A stretch of DNA of 64,000 nucleotides from NCBI RefSeq assembly GCF_036127095.1, contig NZ_CP108006.1, positions 1,674,001 to 1,738,000 on the forward strand. Reading direction: 5' to 3'. A program made the position numbers and the translations under genes. Under the pieces are notes generated by a model. That model was not told the DNA's origin. It did not search any database and was given only the letters and a program-made list of their open reading frames with translations. The stretch is from Streptomyces sp. NBC_00335 (GTDB taxonomy: Bacteria; Actinomycetota; Actinomycetes; Streptomycetales; Streptomycetaceae). This document shows, one piece after another, positions 44,959-54,792 of the stretch (positions within the stretch are counted from its first letter, which is position 1; each line of letters begins with the position of its first letter).

Positions 44959-45543
44959 TCAGGCGGGCCCCGCCTCCTTCGCTCCGTCGAGCTCGAACCA
45001 CACCACCTTGCCGCCCCCCAGCGACAGCCCGAGCGCGTCCACGCCCCAGGCGTCGGCGAGCGACTGCAGCAGCACCAGTCCCCTGCCGTGCGTACCGTCG
45101 TCGGCGGACGGTACGTGCGGCCGGGGCCGGCGGGCGGCGTAGTCGCGGACCTCCACCCGCAGCCGGTCGGCGGCGAGCGTCGCGGAGACCTCGGCTCCCT
45201 GATCGGTGTGGACGAGGGCGTTGGTGACGAGCTCGGTGATCAGCAGCTCGGCCACCTCGGCGGCCTCCGCCCTGCACCGGTGGCGCATCAACTCCCTGAG
45301 ATCCCTGCGGACTTCCCCCACCGCTTTGAGATCGGCCCGCCGCACGCTCCGGGTGATCCCCGACGCGTGCACCGCCGCCTTGTCCTCGGCCGACGGTTCG
45401 CGCGGCACCGGCCGCCCTCTCCGCCACAACTTTCCGGCCTTCGCCCCCACCCGCACGGCGATGTACCTCCCGCGTGTCCACTTCCCGACGGCCCGCCGGT
45501 CGAACAGGCCTACGGGATGCATGCCCCCCGGGCGAATCCGCAC
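44959..45543 (-). CDS. RsbW-type ATP-binding protein (HATPase)
   Basis: The 194-aa product has a basic N-terminal region, then a GHKL ATPase domain with the N-box ELLITELVTNALVHT and a glycine-containing ATP lid (THGRGLVLLQSLADAWGV). Streptomyces has many stand-alone proteins of this type that phosphorylate anti-sigma antagonists or have unknown roles. No antagonist or sigma gene is adjacent. The GTG at 45543 or an ATG at 45522 could be the start. It begins 11 bases from the end of the pyruvate oxidase gene on the same strand and may be the second gene of that transcript. Confidence 0.82.
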   Translation of the reverse strand: MRIRPGGMHPVGLFDRRAVGKWTRGRYIAVRVGAKAGKLWRRGRPVPREPSAEDKAAVHASGITRSVRRADLKAVGEVRRDLRELMRHRCRAEAAEVAELLITELVTNALVHTDQGAEVSATLAADRLRVEVRDYAARRPRPHVPSADDGTHGRGLVLLQSLADAWGVDALGLSLGGGKVVWFELDGAKEAGPA

Positions 45544-45553
45544 GCATACGGGC

Positions 45554-47296
45554 TCAAGGGCGCGGCACGTTGCGGAGGTTGGATCGCGCCATCTGGATCA
45601 TCCGGCCCACCCCTCCGTCCAGCACGATCTTGCTGGCCGAAAGCGCGAATCCGGTCACCATTTCAGCGCTGATCTTCGGTGGAATGGACAGGGCATTGGG
45701 GTCGGTGACCACGTCCACCAAAGCGGGTCCCTTGTGCTTGAAAGCGTCCTTCAAAGCCGCTGTGAGCTGCTTGGGCTTCTCCACCCGGACGCCGTACGCG
45801 CCCGCCGCGCGGGCGATCGCCGCGAAGTCGGGGTTCTTGTTCGTGGTTCCGTACGAAGGAAGGCCGGAAACCAGCATCTCCAACTCGACCATACCGAGGG
45901 ATGAGTTGTTGAAGAGGACCACTTTGACGGGGAGGTCGTACTGCACCAGGGTGAGGAAATCTCCCATCAGCATGGAGAAACCGCCGTCGCCGGACATCGA
46001 CACCACTTGACGTCCGCGATCGGTGAACTGTGCGCCGATGGCCTGCGGAAGGGCGTTGGCCATCGAGCCGTGGCTGAAGGAGCCGATGATGCGGCGCTTA
46101 CCGTTCGGGGAAAGATAGCGCGCCGCCCATACGTTGCACATGCCTGTATCCACGGTGAACACCGCGTCTTCGTCGGCGAGTTCGTCGAGGACCGCGGCCA
46201 CGTACTCGGGATGGATGGGCGTGCGCTTCTCCACCTTGCGCGTGTACGCCTTCACCACCCCCTCCAGGGCGTCCGCGTGCTTCTTCAGCATCCGGTCGAG
46301 GAACCGGCGGTCCGTCTTGGCCTTCACCCGGGCGTTCAGCGCGCGCAGGGTCTCGCGTACGTCGCCCCAGACCGCGAGTTCCAGTGTGGTGCGGCGGCCG
46401 AGGTGTTCGGGCCGGATGTCCACCTGGACGATCTTGACGTCGTCGGGGAGGAAGGCGTTGTAGGGGAAGTCCGTGCCGAGCATGATCAGCAGATCGCACT
46501 CGTGGGTGGCCTCGTAGGCCGCGCCGTAGCCGAGCAGCCCGCTCATGCCGACGTCGTACGGATTGTCGTACTGGATCCATTCCTTGCCGCGCAGGGCGTG
46601 CCCGACGGGCGCTTTGACCCGGCCGGCGAACTCCATCACCTCGGCGTGCGCGCCGGCGGTGCCGCTGCCGCAGAAGAGGGTGACCCGGTCGGCCTCGTCG
46701 ATGAGCCGGACCAGCTTGTCGATCTCCCCTTCGCCGGGCCGTACGGTCGGCCGCGCGGTCACCAGCGCCTGCTCGGCGCTCTGCTCCGGTGCGGGCAGGG
46801 AGGCGATGTCCCCGGGCAGGGACACCACGCCGACGCCACCGCGCCCGATGGCGTGCTGGATGGCGCTCTGCAGGACCCGGGGCATCTGGCGGGGGTTGGA
46901 GATCAGCTCGCTGTAGTGGCTGCATTCGGTGAACAGCCGGTCGGGGTGGGTCTCCTGGAAGTAGCCGAGGCCGATCTCGCCGGAGGGGATGTGGGAGGCC
47001 AGCGCGAGGACCGGGGCCATCGAGCGGTGGGCGTCGTAGAGCCCGTTGATCAGGTGGAGGTTGCCGGGGCCGCAGGAGCCGGCGCACGCGGCGAGGGTGC
47101 CGGTGATCTGGGCCTCGGCGCCGGCCGCGAAGGCGGCGGTCTCCTCGTGGCGCACCTGGATCCACTCGATGCCGCCGGTGCGGCGGATCGCGTCGACGAC
47201 GGGGTTGAGGCTGTCCCCGACGACTCCGTACATCCGGCGCACGCCGGCGCGCACGAGAATGTCGATGAACTGCTCCGCCACGTTCTGCTTGGCCAT
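45554..47296 (-). CDS. poxB: Pyruvate dehydrogenase (quinone)/pyruvate oxidase, thiamine diphosphate enzyme
   Basis: The 580-aa protein has the three-domain thiamine-enzyme layout: GVVGDSLNPVVDAI and RHEETAAFAAGAEAQ at the N-terminus with the catalytic Glu, a central FAD-binding-like domain, and the C-terminal thiamine diphosphate motif SGDGGFSMLMGDFLTLV...NNSSLGM. The length is close to E. coli PoxB (572 aa), and the C-terminal tail would bind membrane. It decarboxylates pyruvate to acetate, feeding electrons to quinone. The ATG at 47296 precedes MAKQNVAEQF. Confidence 0.9.
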   Translation of the reverse strand: MAKQNVAEQFIDILVRAGVRRMYGVVGDSLNPVVDAIRRTGGIEWIQVRHEETAAFAAGAEAQITGTLAACAGSCGPGNLHLINGLYDAHRSMAPVLALASHIPSGEIGLGYFQETHPDRLFTECSHYSELISNPRQMPRVLQSAIQHAIGRGGVGVVSLPGDIASLPAPEQSAEQALVTARPTVRPGEGEIDKLVRLIDEADRVTLFCGSGTAGAHAEVMEFAGRVKAPVGHALRGKEWIQYDNPYDVGMSGLLGYGAAYEATHECDLLIMLGTDFPYNAFLPDDVKIVQVDIRPEHLGRRTTLELAVWGDVRETLRALNARVKAKTDRRFLDRMLKKHADALEGVVKAYTRKVEKRTPIHPEYVAAVLDELADEDAVFTVDTGMCNVWAARYLSPNGKRRIIGSFSHGSMANALPQAIGAQFTDRGRQVVSMSGDGGFSMLMGDFLTLVQYDLPVKVVLFNNSSLGMVELEMLVSGLPSYGTTNKNPDFAAIARAAGAYGVRVEKPKQLTAALKDAFKHKGPALVDVVTDPNALSIPPKISAEMVTGFALSASKIVLDGGVGRMIQMARSNLRNVPRP

Positions 47297-47362
47297 GGTG
47301 GGGGCGCCCTTTCCGGTTCGGCTCTGCCGGGTGCGCCTCCCATCCACGCATGATCCGCCGGG

Positions 47363-50300
47363 TTACGCCTCCCAGACCGCGGCGGCCGTCCGGTCGTCGG
47401 CGTAGCCCTTGAGGCGGAGCTGGGTGTCCGCGAGGAAGGCGGCGAGGCCCGGCGGGGGTGCGTCGGCCCAGCGGTCGGCGAGCTCGACGGAGAGCGGTTC
47501 CTCCTCGCGCATGGGGTCCGCGAGGCCGCCGGAGCACAGGAGCAGGGTGTCGCCGGGGCGGGCCACGGAGGCCCGGAAGCGGAAGCGGAACCCGCCGGGG
47601 GGCTCGGCGGATGCGGGTGCCGGACCGGTTGCCGGGCCGGTTGCCGGCGGGGGCTCCTCCAGGTCCCGCCACTGTCCGTCCCGGAGCCGGAACAGCCCGC
47701 CCGCGCCCGCGCCGAAGCAGACCCGGGTGCGGCAGCCGGGGTCGACCGGCAGCAGCAGTCCGCGCAGCCCGGCCGTGTAGCCGTCCTCCGGGAGCCCCAG
47801 CTCGGCGGCGCGGGCGCGCAGCTGCCCGTAGCCGCGGTCGGTGAGCCGCTGGAGCCCCGAACGCAGGGCTTCGCGCCGGCCGTCCCTGATGTCCTGCGAC
47901 AGCCGCTCCTGGCTGCGCCCGACGGCTGCCGCGACGGAGCGGCACACCTCGGCGGCGGCCTCGGCGGCTCCGGGCGCGGCCCGGTCCCCGCCGGCGAGCA
48001 CCACCAGGACCAGCGCGTCGGGCCCGGTGCCGAAGCGGGCGGTGAGCAGGAAGTCCCGCCGGGCTTCGCCCCGGAACCGGGCGGAGTCCCCGCGCACGGA
48101 GGCGGCGCGCAGCGTGTAGCCGCCGTACTGGGCCCCCTCCAGCACGGTGTCGGGGGTCAGCGCGGCGAGCCCGGCCGGGTCGGCGGCGGGCAGCGCGATG
48201 GGCTCCGCGGCGTAGGTGGGCGGCCGGTCCCCCAAATGCGCCACCACGGGCCGCGGCACCCCGAAAACCCCGTCCCCCGAGCCACCGCCCCCGTCCGTGG
48301 GAGCAGCCCCCCAGCCCGCCCCGGACCCCGGATGCGACCCGAGGGCAAAGCCGGTACCGGCACCAGAACCGAGCCCAGAACCGAAGCCGGCCCCCGGCAC
48401 GACCCCAGAGCCGGGGCCGGACGCTGACACGGGGCCAGAGCCCGGCCCGGAGGCGGGCACGGAGCCGGGGCCGGGCCCGGGGCTGACACCAGCCCCGGAA
48501 TCGAGTCCGAACCCGGGGCCGGGTCCGAAGCCCGACCCCGGTACGGGTCCAGAACCAGGGCCAGGCCCGGGGCCCTGACTGACGCCGGACCCGGAATCGC
48601 GTCCCGACCCCGGACCGACCCCAGGGCCGGACCCGAAGCCCGACCCCGGAACGGGCTCAGAGCCAGAGCCAGGCCCAGGGCCCTGGCCGATGCCGGACCC
48701 GGAACCGAGTCCCGACCCCGGACCGACCCCAGGGCCGGACCCGAAGCCCGACCCCGGAACGGGCTCAGAGCCAGAGCCAGGCCCGGGGCCCTGACTGACG
48801 CCGGACCCGGAATCGCGTCCCGACCCCGGAACGGGGCCAGAGCCAGGTCCGGAACCGGGACCGGGAGCGGCGCCGGGGCCAGAACCGAAGCCCGAGCCCG
48901 GAACAGACCCGGAGCCGTGGCTGACGCCGGACCCGGGGTCGACGCCGGACCCAGAATCGCGTCCCGACCCCGGAACGGGGCCAGAGCCAAGGCCGGAACC
49001 AGGACCGGCGCCGGGGCCGGACCCGAAGCCCGAGCCCGGAACAGGATCGGGGCCGTGGCTGACGCCGGACCCGGGGTCGACGTCGGGGCCGGAACCGAAG
49101 CCCGACCCCGGAACGGGGCCAGAGCCAAGGCCGGAACCGGGACCGTGGCTGACGCCGGACCCGGACCCTGGACCTGAGTCAAGACCAGGACCTGCACCGG
49201 GGCCGGACGCTGACACGGGGCCAGAGCCCGGCCCGGAGGCGGGCACGGAGCCCGGCCCGGGAACAGGACCAGAGCTGGGACTGGGCCCAGAGCCGGGACC
49301 GGAACCGGAGGCGGCACCGAAGCCGGCGTCAGACCCGGGACCGAACCCCTGGCCCGGGGTGCCACCGGGCCCGTGGCCAAGTCCGGACTTGGGAGCGGCG
49401 GCAGGGCCTGACCTGGGATCCGCCCCGGAGACGACGGAGCCGGCGCCTGGCGTCGGATCAGAGCCTGCGCCTGCTCCCGGAGCCGGACCAGAGCCCAGGA
49501 CGGGGCCCGGGCCGGACCCGTACGCGGGCCCCGGCGGTGAGCCGGCGCCCGGACCCGTCCACGGATCGCCGGCGCCACCCGCTCCCGGTGCCGGGGTGGC
49601 CTGGACCGGGTGCCCGGCTTCGCCGTACGCGCCCGCGGGGCCGTGCCCAGCCTCCGCCGGGGGCGCAGCCGCTGTGGGCCCCTCGTCCCGCGGGCCCCAG
49701 CTCCAGTCGGATGGTTCGCCCGACTCCTCGGCGGGCAGCGCGGGCGGGACGGCGACGCTACCGAGTGCGTACCAGGTCTGGCCGCCCTCCCGGGGGTCCC
49801 GGGGCGGCGGCAGCGGCGAGCCGCCGTACGCGTCCCCCGTCCAGGCCTCCGACGCCGCCGCCGGTCCGGAATCCGCCACGGGCGGCTCCGCTTCCGCCTG
49901 GGGCACCAACCTGGGACCCGGCGTACGCGGCCCCGCCTCCGGCACGAAATCAGCCACCGGCGGCGTCCCCCCGGGCACCGGCCCCGGCTCAGGGACAGAC
50001 GGCCCCACCACCGTCGCGGGCCCAGGAACAGGCGACCCCGCCTCCAGCACGGGCACAGCAACAGGCGGCCCTTCCACCACCGCAGCCCCGGCAGCCGGCA
50101 CCTCGGGCGCAGCAACAGGCGGCCCCACCTCCGGCACGGGCACAGCAACAGGCGGCTCCACCTCCGGCCTGGGCCCAGGAACAGGCGACCCCGCCTCCGG
50201 CACGAAATCCGCCACCGGCGGCGTCCCCCCGAGCACCGGCCCCGGCTCAGCAACAGGCGGCCCCACCACCGACGCGGGCCCAGGAACAGGCGACCCAGCC

Positions 50301-50698
50301 TCCAGGACGGGCGCAGCAGCACGCGGCCCCGCCTCCGGCACGGAACCCGCCACCGGCAGCGTCCCCCCGAGCACCGGCCCCGGCTCAGGGACAGACGGCC
50401 CCACCACCGTCGCGTGCCCAGGAACAGGCGACCCAGCCTCCGGCCCCGGCGCAGCAGCAGGCGGCCCCGCCCCCGCATCCGGGGCGTGTTCCGTCACCGT
50501 CCCCGGATCCCTCCGCGGACGGGGTACCGGTGACGGAGGCGGGGACGGAGACGGCGTCGGCGCCACCAGCACCGCCGCCGAGCGGAAGCGGTGTTCCAGG
50601 GTGTCCCGGGGATCGGGTTCCGGTCCCGCGTCGGGGTCTTCGTAGAGCTTCTGCCACCAGTCATCCGCGCCCGCGTCCCGCTGACTCATGGCCCTCAT
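47363..50698 (-). CDS. PP2C-like protein with very long Pro/Gly/Ser repeat region, catalytic motifs degenerate
   Basis: The 1111-aa protein starts with a short acidic segment (MSQRDAGADDWWQKLYEDPD), then about 290 residues of Pro/Val-rich EPGPV-G-G-T-type repeats, a linker, then a Gly/Ser/Pro array with the recurring unit PVPGSGFGSGPG (about residues 450-800). From about residue 840 there is a PP2C-like domain: VRGDSARFRGEARRDFLLTARFG, LVVLAGG and LLLCSGGLADPM. In active PP2C enzymes the last two are metal-binding ADG and SDG; here the aspartates are replaced (AGG, SGG), so it may be a pseudophosphatase. An ATG at 50689 is an alternative start. It is leftward, upstream of poxB. Confidence 0.75.
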   Translation of the reverse strand: MRAMSQRDAGADDWWQKLYEDPDAGPEPDPRDTLEHRFRSAAVLVAPTPSPSPPPSPVPRPRRDPGTVTEHAPDAGAGPPAAAPGPEAGSPVPGHATVVGPSVPEPGPVLGGTLPVAGSVPEAGPRAAAPVLEAGSPVPGPASVVGPPVAEPGPVLGGTPPVADFVPEAGSPVPGPRPEVEPPVAVPVPEVGPPVAAPEVPAAGAAVVEGPPVAVPVLEAGSPVPGPATVVGPSVPEPGPVPGGTPPVADFVPEAGPRTPGPRLVPQAEAEPPVADSGPAAASEAWTGDAYGGSPLPPPRDPREGGQTWYALGSVAVPPALPAEESGEPSDWSWGPRDEGPTAAAPPAEAGHGPAGAYGEAGHPVQATPAPGAGGAGDPWTGPGAGSPPGPAYGSGPGPVLGSGPAPGAGAGSDPTPGAGSVVSGADPRSGPAAAPKSGLGHGPGGTPGQGFGPGSDAGFGAASGSGPGSGPSPSSGPVPGPGSVPASGPGSGPVSASGPGAGPGLDSGPGSGSGVSHGPGSGLGSGPVPGSGFGSGPDVDPGSGVSHGPDPVPGSGFGSGPGAGPGSGLGSGPVPGSGRDSGSGVDPGSGVSHGSGSVPGSGFGSGPGAAPGPGSGPGSGPVPGSGRDSGSGVSQGPGPGSGSEPVPGSGFGSGPGVGPGSGLGSGSGIGQGPGPGSGSEPVPGSGFGSGPGVGPGSGRDSGSGVSQGPGPGPGSGPVPGSGFGPGPGFGLDSGAGVSPGPGPGSVPASGPGSGPVSASGPGSGVVPGAGFGSGLGSGAGTGFALGSHPGSGAGWGAAPTDGGGGSGDGVFGVPRPVVAHLGDRPPTYAAEPIALPAADPAGLAALTPDTVLEGAQYGGYTLRAASVRGDSARFRGEARRDFLLTARFGTGPDALVLVVLAGGDRAAPGAAEAAAEVCRSVAAAVGRSQERLSQDIRDGRREALRSGLQRLTDRGYGQLRARAAELGLPEDGYTAGLRGLLLPVDPGCRTRVCFGAGAGGLFRLRDGQWRDLEEPPPATGPATGPAPASAEPPGGFRFRFRASVARPGDTLLLCSGGLADPMREEEPLSVELADRWADAPPPGLAAFLADTQLRLKGYADDRTAAAVWEA
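48290..49345 (-). repeat. Imperfect coding tandem repeat (Gly/Ser/Pro) in the PP2C-like gene
   Basis: About 1 kb consists of imperfect 36-base-class repeats coding for variants of PVPGSGFGSGPG, PGSGLGSG and SGSGVSQGPGPGSG. Several blocks are repeated almost exactly, for example the segment near 48640-48690 and the one near 48745-48790. Such arrays expand and contract by slippage or recombination, so its length probably varies among strains. Confidence 0.85.
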
Positions 50699-50737
50699 TG
50701 TCGGGCTCCGGCGCAGCCGAAATCCGGCGAACGCAGG

Positions 50738-50778
50738 AAAAAGGGGGGCCCATCGGACCGCCGTCCGATGGACCCCCC
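50738..50778 (-). terminator. Intrinsic terminator of the S8 peptidase gene
   Basis: On the minus strand a 16-bp stem (50778-50763 with 50758-50743, one mismatch) with a 4-nt loop is followed by five Ts (AAAAA at 50738-50742 on the plus strand). This is one of the few textbook rho-independent terminators in the window and lies 18 bases past the S8 peptidase stop. Confidence 0.9.
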
Positions 50779-50796
50779 GGCTCTATGTCGTACGAC

Positions 50797-53700
50797 TTAG
50801 CGAATGTCGTACGCTCGCGCGACCGTCTGGGTGACGGTGGCGCCCTTCGCGTCGGTCAGCTCGACCTTGAGCATGACCTGCTTGCCCGCGGCTCCGGCGT
50901 GGTCCACGGTCGCGGTCCACTGCCCACCGCGCCCGCTCACCTTCGCCTCGGTCCAGCTGCCGCCCTCGTCGTACGAGTACGACAGCTTGGCCGACTTGAG
51001 CGCGCCCGGCGCGTAGCCCGCGTGCCCGCTGACCGCCAGGCCGATCTGCTGGCCGTTGGCCGCGGCCAGGGTCTTCATGCCGTCCAGCGGGGCGGAGATC
51101 CGCGGGAAGATGACCGGCAGCGCCTGCGAGTACTGCGTCGCGTCCAGCTTCGAGCGGAAGGTCCAGGTGGTCTGGATCCCCGAGGAGCGCTGCCAGGTAC
51201 GGGCCGGCTGGCCGACCTTCTCCAGGTACTGGGTCATCTCGTACGTGGCCTCGCCGGCCGGGACCTCGAAGACGCCGAACGGGTAGCCGGTGTCGCCCAG
51301 CGACTCGCCGTCACGCTTGAGCGAGACGTTGCCGAGGTCGCCGAAGCCGCCCTGCTGGGCGTAGTGCCCGGTGTCGCCCCACATGGCGGAGGAGAAGCCG
51401 ATCAGGTTGCCCTGCCGCTCGGCGGCCAGCTGCTCCTTGCCCGCGGTGTCGCGCGGCGCGACCGGGCCGATGACCCCGTCGTACCAGTTCTCGGCGCGCT
51501 GGGAGCCCGCCTTGTAGGTGCGGTGCTGGTCGGTCATGAACTCGCCCCACGGGAAGCTGCTGGAGACCAGGTGGTCCCAGGCGGTGTCCCCTGCGGAGTA
51601 GTACTCGGTGCGCTTGCCCGGTACCGCGACGGTGTCGATGGAGCCGAAGTACACGGCGTTGCCGAGCGGCCGGTAGGCGCCGGTGACGTCGATGAAGTCG
51701 GCCGCCACGCCCATGGACTGGTACGAGGACTCGACGGTGCCCAGGTCACGGTCGCGCACCCGGTAGGTGCGGTCCCCGTGGACCTGGCCCTTCTCGATCT
51801 GGGCCAGGTTGTAGACGTACGGGCTCTTCGCGCTGCCCTTCCAGCTCAGCGTGACCGCGCCCTTGGCGAGCTTGGCCAGCAGGGCCTGGCCCTCGGCGGA
51901 TTCGACGGCCAGCACCGGGAGGGCGCCGCCCGAGTAGCCGATGAAGGCCTGCCAGCGGCCGGGGGCGTCGCGGTGGACGAGGAGGGCCTTGACTCCGGCC
52001 GCCTTCGCGTTCTCCGCGATCTGGTAGACCGAACCCTCCTCCGCCGTCTTGACCAGGGCGAACGCACCCTTGGCGGCGACGGCGGCGAGCTCCTCGGGGG
52101 TGCCCGAGCCGGCGTTGACCAGCGGGGCGCTGCCGACTCCGTCGAGGTTCTCACTGCCGGTGGAGGCGGTGATCGGGTGCAGCACCGGGCCGCCGTTCAC
52201 CTTCAGCTCGGAGAGCAGCGGCGCCGCCGCCCGCCAGTAGCTGCCGAACTCGTAGTCGCCTTCCTTGGCCGTGCCGTCGACCGAGGCGTAGTAGCCGCGG
52301 ATCGTGCGGCCGCCCATGGCGGTGCCGGCGTGCTGCCAGCCCTCCTCGCCCCAGGAGCGGGAGAAGGCCAGGGTGGTGGCGCGCGCCTCGGTGGGCTTGT
52401 CGGTGGCGATGCTCAGCTTGGCCGCCTTGCGGGCGTCCAGCACGATCACCGTGTCCTTCTTGATCTCGGTCTGCGGGCGGCCGAGGTAGGTGAGCGAGTC
52501 GTACATCCCCGGGTTCTCGCCGGCGTCGGGGGTGCCGACGAAGGCGGAGAGGAGGTACGAGCCCGGGCGGACCCGGTAGACCTGGTCGGCGGCGCCCTCG
52601 TTGAAGCGGCGCTCACCGGTGGCGTCGTCGGTGCCGATCACGTCCAGGGAGGACGGTCCGGCGGCCGGCTTGCCCGTGCGGTCGAGGAGCTTGACGCGCA
52701 GGGTGACCGTCTCCGGCTCCACGTAGAGGGAGAAGGGGGTGGAGACGTGCACGCCCTTGGCCGTGGCGACGACGCGGCCGGTGACGTCCCCGTACTGGGA
52801 GCGCTCCAGCTTCGCGGCGGGGTCCAGGGCGAGCGGCACCTTGACGGTGGCGCCGGCCGGGACGGTCACGGTGCGCTTGTCCAGACGGGCGACCTGGCTG
52901 CGGACGGCGGAGCCGTCGTTGCCGGTGACCTTCTCGACGGAGAGGTTCAGCGTGACGGGCTTGGTCCCCGTGTTGGTGTACGGGACCTCGACTGCGGTGC
53001 GGTCGCTGCGGTCCTGCGGCCAGTTGTACGTGCCGCCCTGGAGCGCGGGGGCGCTGGTGACCGTGGTGTCGATGGCGGCCTTGACGTCGAGCCGGCCACC
53101 GCCGGTCTCCCGTACGTCGCCCGGGACCGCGGTGTTGGCGGAGCCGACCAGCGCTGCCTTGATCTGCTGCGCGGTCCAGTCGGGGTGGCGCTGCTTGACG
53201 ATGGCGGCGGCGCCCGCGACGTGCGGGGTGGCCATCGAGGTGCCCGACATCGACTGGTACGCGTACACCCCGCGGCCGCCCGCGGCGGCGGCGGAGATCT
53301 GGACGCCGGGGGCGGCGATCTCGGGCTTGAGGGTGTGGTTGAGGCCCGCCGGACCGCGGCTGGAGAAGGAGGCCGTCTTGTCGTCGCGGTCGACGGCGCC
53401 CACCGTCAGCACGCTGGGCACGCAACCGGGCGAGGAGACCGTGTTGTTGCCGGGGCCGGCGTTGCCGGCGGCGATGACGAAGAGGCTGTTGCTGCTCTGG
53501 GCCAGCGCCTCGGTGGCCGCGGCCATCGGGTCGTCGCAGGAGAGCTGGGAGGGGTCTCCCAGGCTCATCGAGATCACGTCGGCCTTGCTGTCCACGGCCC
53601 ACTGCATGCCCGCGATGATCCACGAGTCCAGGCCGTAGCCGGAGTCGTTGAGGACCTTGCCGCTGAGCAGCTGCGCGCCGGGGGCGACGCCCTTCTTCGC

Positions 53701-54600
53701 TCCGCCGCTCTCGGCGCCGGAGCCGCCGACGGTGGAGATGGTGTGGGTGCCGTGGCCCTGGCGGTCCTCGGCGGTGTCCGAGTCGGTGAAGTTCTTCGCC
53801 TCGGCGACCCGGCCCTTGAGGTCGGGGTGTTCGAGGTCGGTGCCGGTGTCGAGGACGGCGACCTTGGTGCCCGTGCCGTCGAATCCGGCGGCCCACGCGG
53901 CGGTGGCGCTCACCTGCTTCGTGGAACGCTCCAGGTTCGCCTGGACCTTGCCGTCCAGCCACAGCTTCTTCAGCCGGGGGGCGGCGGCCGAGCGCGCGTG
54001 CGGGTTCACGTTCGCGCCGGTGACGTCGGCCCAGAAGTCCGCGGCCTTCTCCTTGTCGGCTGCGAGCGCGACGCCGCCGATGGAGCCGAGGACCAGCGAC
54101 TGCTCGGCGCCGGCCGGGACGGGCGGGGCGCTGCGCGCCAGGCCCGCGGAGGCCTCGTAGACGGCGATCAGCGGGAGCTTCTTGGCGTGCACGTCGTCGT
54201 AGCCCTGGCGGATCAGGGCGGTGACGTTGAAGAGTTCCTCGTCGGCCTTGCCCGCGGCGAGCGCCTTGATCGCGCTCTCGGGGTAGACGTAGAGGTCCTT
54301 GCCCGCCTGGCGGGTCTGCACGATCGGCTGAGAGCCGTCCTCGCGGGGCATCGCGGTGGCGGCGGTGCGGCCCGCCGCGTCGGTGGACACCAGGATCCGG
54401 TCACCGGTGACGAGGGTGACCGTGACGGGTGCGGTGGGCTGCCGGGAGGCCGCCTCGCTCCCGGTGAGGGCCCTCTTCTCGGTGCCGGTCCCTGCTCCGG
54501 ACGCTCCGTCGCTCGGCTGTGCCGTGGACGGGCCCACGGCCGTGACGGCCAGGACTGCGGCGATGGCCGCTCCCAGTGCCGTACGCGATATCGGGCGCAT
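50797..54600 (-). CDS. Large secreted S8 family serine peptidase (subtilase)
   Basis: The 1267-aa protein has a signal peptide (MRPISRTALGAAIAAVLAVTAVG...) and a propeptide. The S8 catalytic domain follows with D251 (AVLDTGTDLEHPDL), H283 (GHGTHTIST) and S455 (SGTSMATPHVAG). A long C-terminal region of beta domains includes a PA-like segment (LVNAGSGTPEELAAVAAKGAFALVKTAEEG) and Ig-like ends. It should be exported and degrade extracellular protein. The ATG at 54600 is preceded by GGAGAGAG; the frame runs upstream to 56301 but there it is only antisense to two real genes. It is followed by a strong terminator and diverges from a TrmB/LuxR-type regulator that may control it. Confidence 0.93.
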   Translation of the reverse strand: MRPISRTALGAAIAAVLAVTAVGPSTAQPSDGASGAGTGTEKRALTGSEAASRQPTAPVTVTLVTGDRILVSTDAAGRTAATAMPREDGSQPIVQTRQAGKDLYVYPESAIKALAAGKADEELFNVTALIRQGYDDVHAKKLPLIAVYEASAGLARSAPPVPAGAEQSLVLGSIGGVALAADKEKAADFWADVTGANVNPHARSAAAPRLKKLWLDGKVQANLERSTKQVSATAAWAAGFDGTGTKVAVLDTGTDLEHPDLKGRVAEAKNFTDSDTAEDRQGHGTHTISTVGGSGAESGGAKKGVAPGAQLLSGKVLNDSGYGLDSWIIAGMQWAVDSKADVISMSLGDPSQLSCDDPMAAATEALAQSSNSLFVIAAGNAGPGNNTVSSPGCVPSVLTVGAVDRDDKTASFSSRGPAGLNHTLKPEIAAPGVQISAAAAGGRGVYAYQSMSGTSMATPHVAGAAAIVKQRHPDWTAQQIKAALVGSANTAVPGDVRETGGGRLDVKAAIDTTVTSAPALQGGTYNWPQDRSDRTAVEVPYTNTGTKPVTLNLSVEKVTGNDGSAVRSQVARLDKRTVTVPAGATVKVPLALDPAAKLERSQYGDVTGRVVATAKGVHVSTPFSLYVEPETVTLRVKLLDRTGKPAAGPSSLDVIGTDDATGERRFNEGAADQVYRVRPGSYLLSAFVGTPDAGENPGMYDSLTYLGRPQTEIKKDTVIVLDARKAAKLSIATDKPTEARATTLAFSRSWGEEGWQHAGTAMGGRTIRGYYASVDGTAKEGDYEFGSYWRAAAPLLSELKVNGGPVLHPITASTGSENLDGVGSAPLVNAGSGTPEELAAVAAKGAFALVKTAEEGSVYQIAENAKAAGVKALLVHRDAPGRWQAFIGYSGGALPVLAVESAEGQALLAKLAKGAVTLSWKGSAKSPYVYNLAQIEKGQVHGDRTYRVRDRDLGTVESSYQSMGVAADFIDVTGAYRPLGNAVYFGSIDTVAVPGKRTEYYSAGDTAWDHLVSSSFPWGEFMTDQHRTYKAGSQRAENWYDGVIGPVAPRDTAGKEQLAAERQGNLIGFSSAMWGDTGHYAQQGGFGDLGNVSLKRDGESLGDTGYPFGVFEVPAGEATYEMTQYLEKVGQPARTWQRSSGIQTTWTFRSKLDATQYSQALPVIFPRISAPLDGMKTLAAANGQQIGLAVSGHAGYAPGALKSAKLSYSYDEGGSWTEAKVSGRGGQWTATVDHAGAAGKQVMLKVELTDAKGATVTQTVARAYDIR

Positions 54601-54792
54601 CGCTCTCTCCAGGTGAATTCCGGCCAACCACTGCATTGCACGACGAAAGCGCCGCGTAAATGGCTTCTGGCCAGCGGATGTTGGTGCTGCGGTGGCGCCA
54701 CCTTGGCAGAGGGGCGGGGGGTGCGGCGATGATGTCCGCGGCGGGTTTGCGCCGTGGCCGCTTCCCGCCAGGAACGGCACTGAGAGGGTTGG

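Noticed and set aside
48290..49345. A CRISPR-like repeat array
   Set aside because: The repeats are imperfect, without unique spacers, and all in frame in one coding region.
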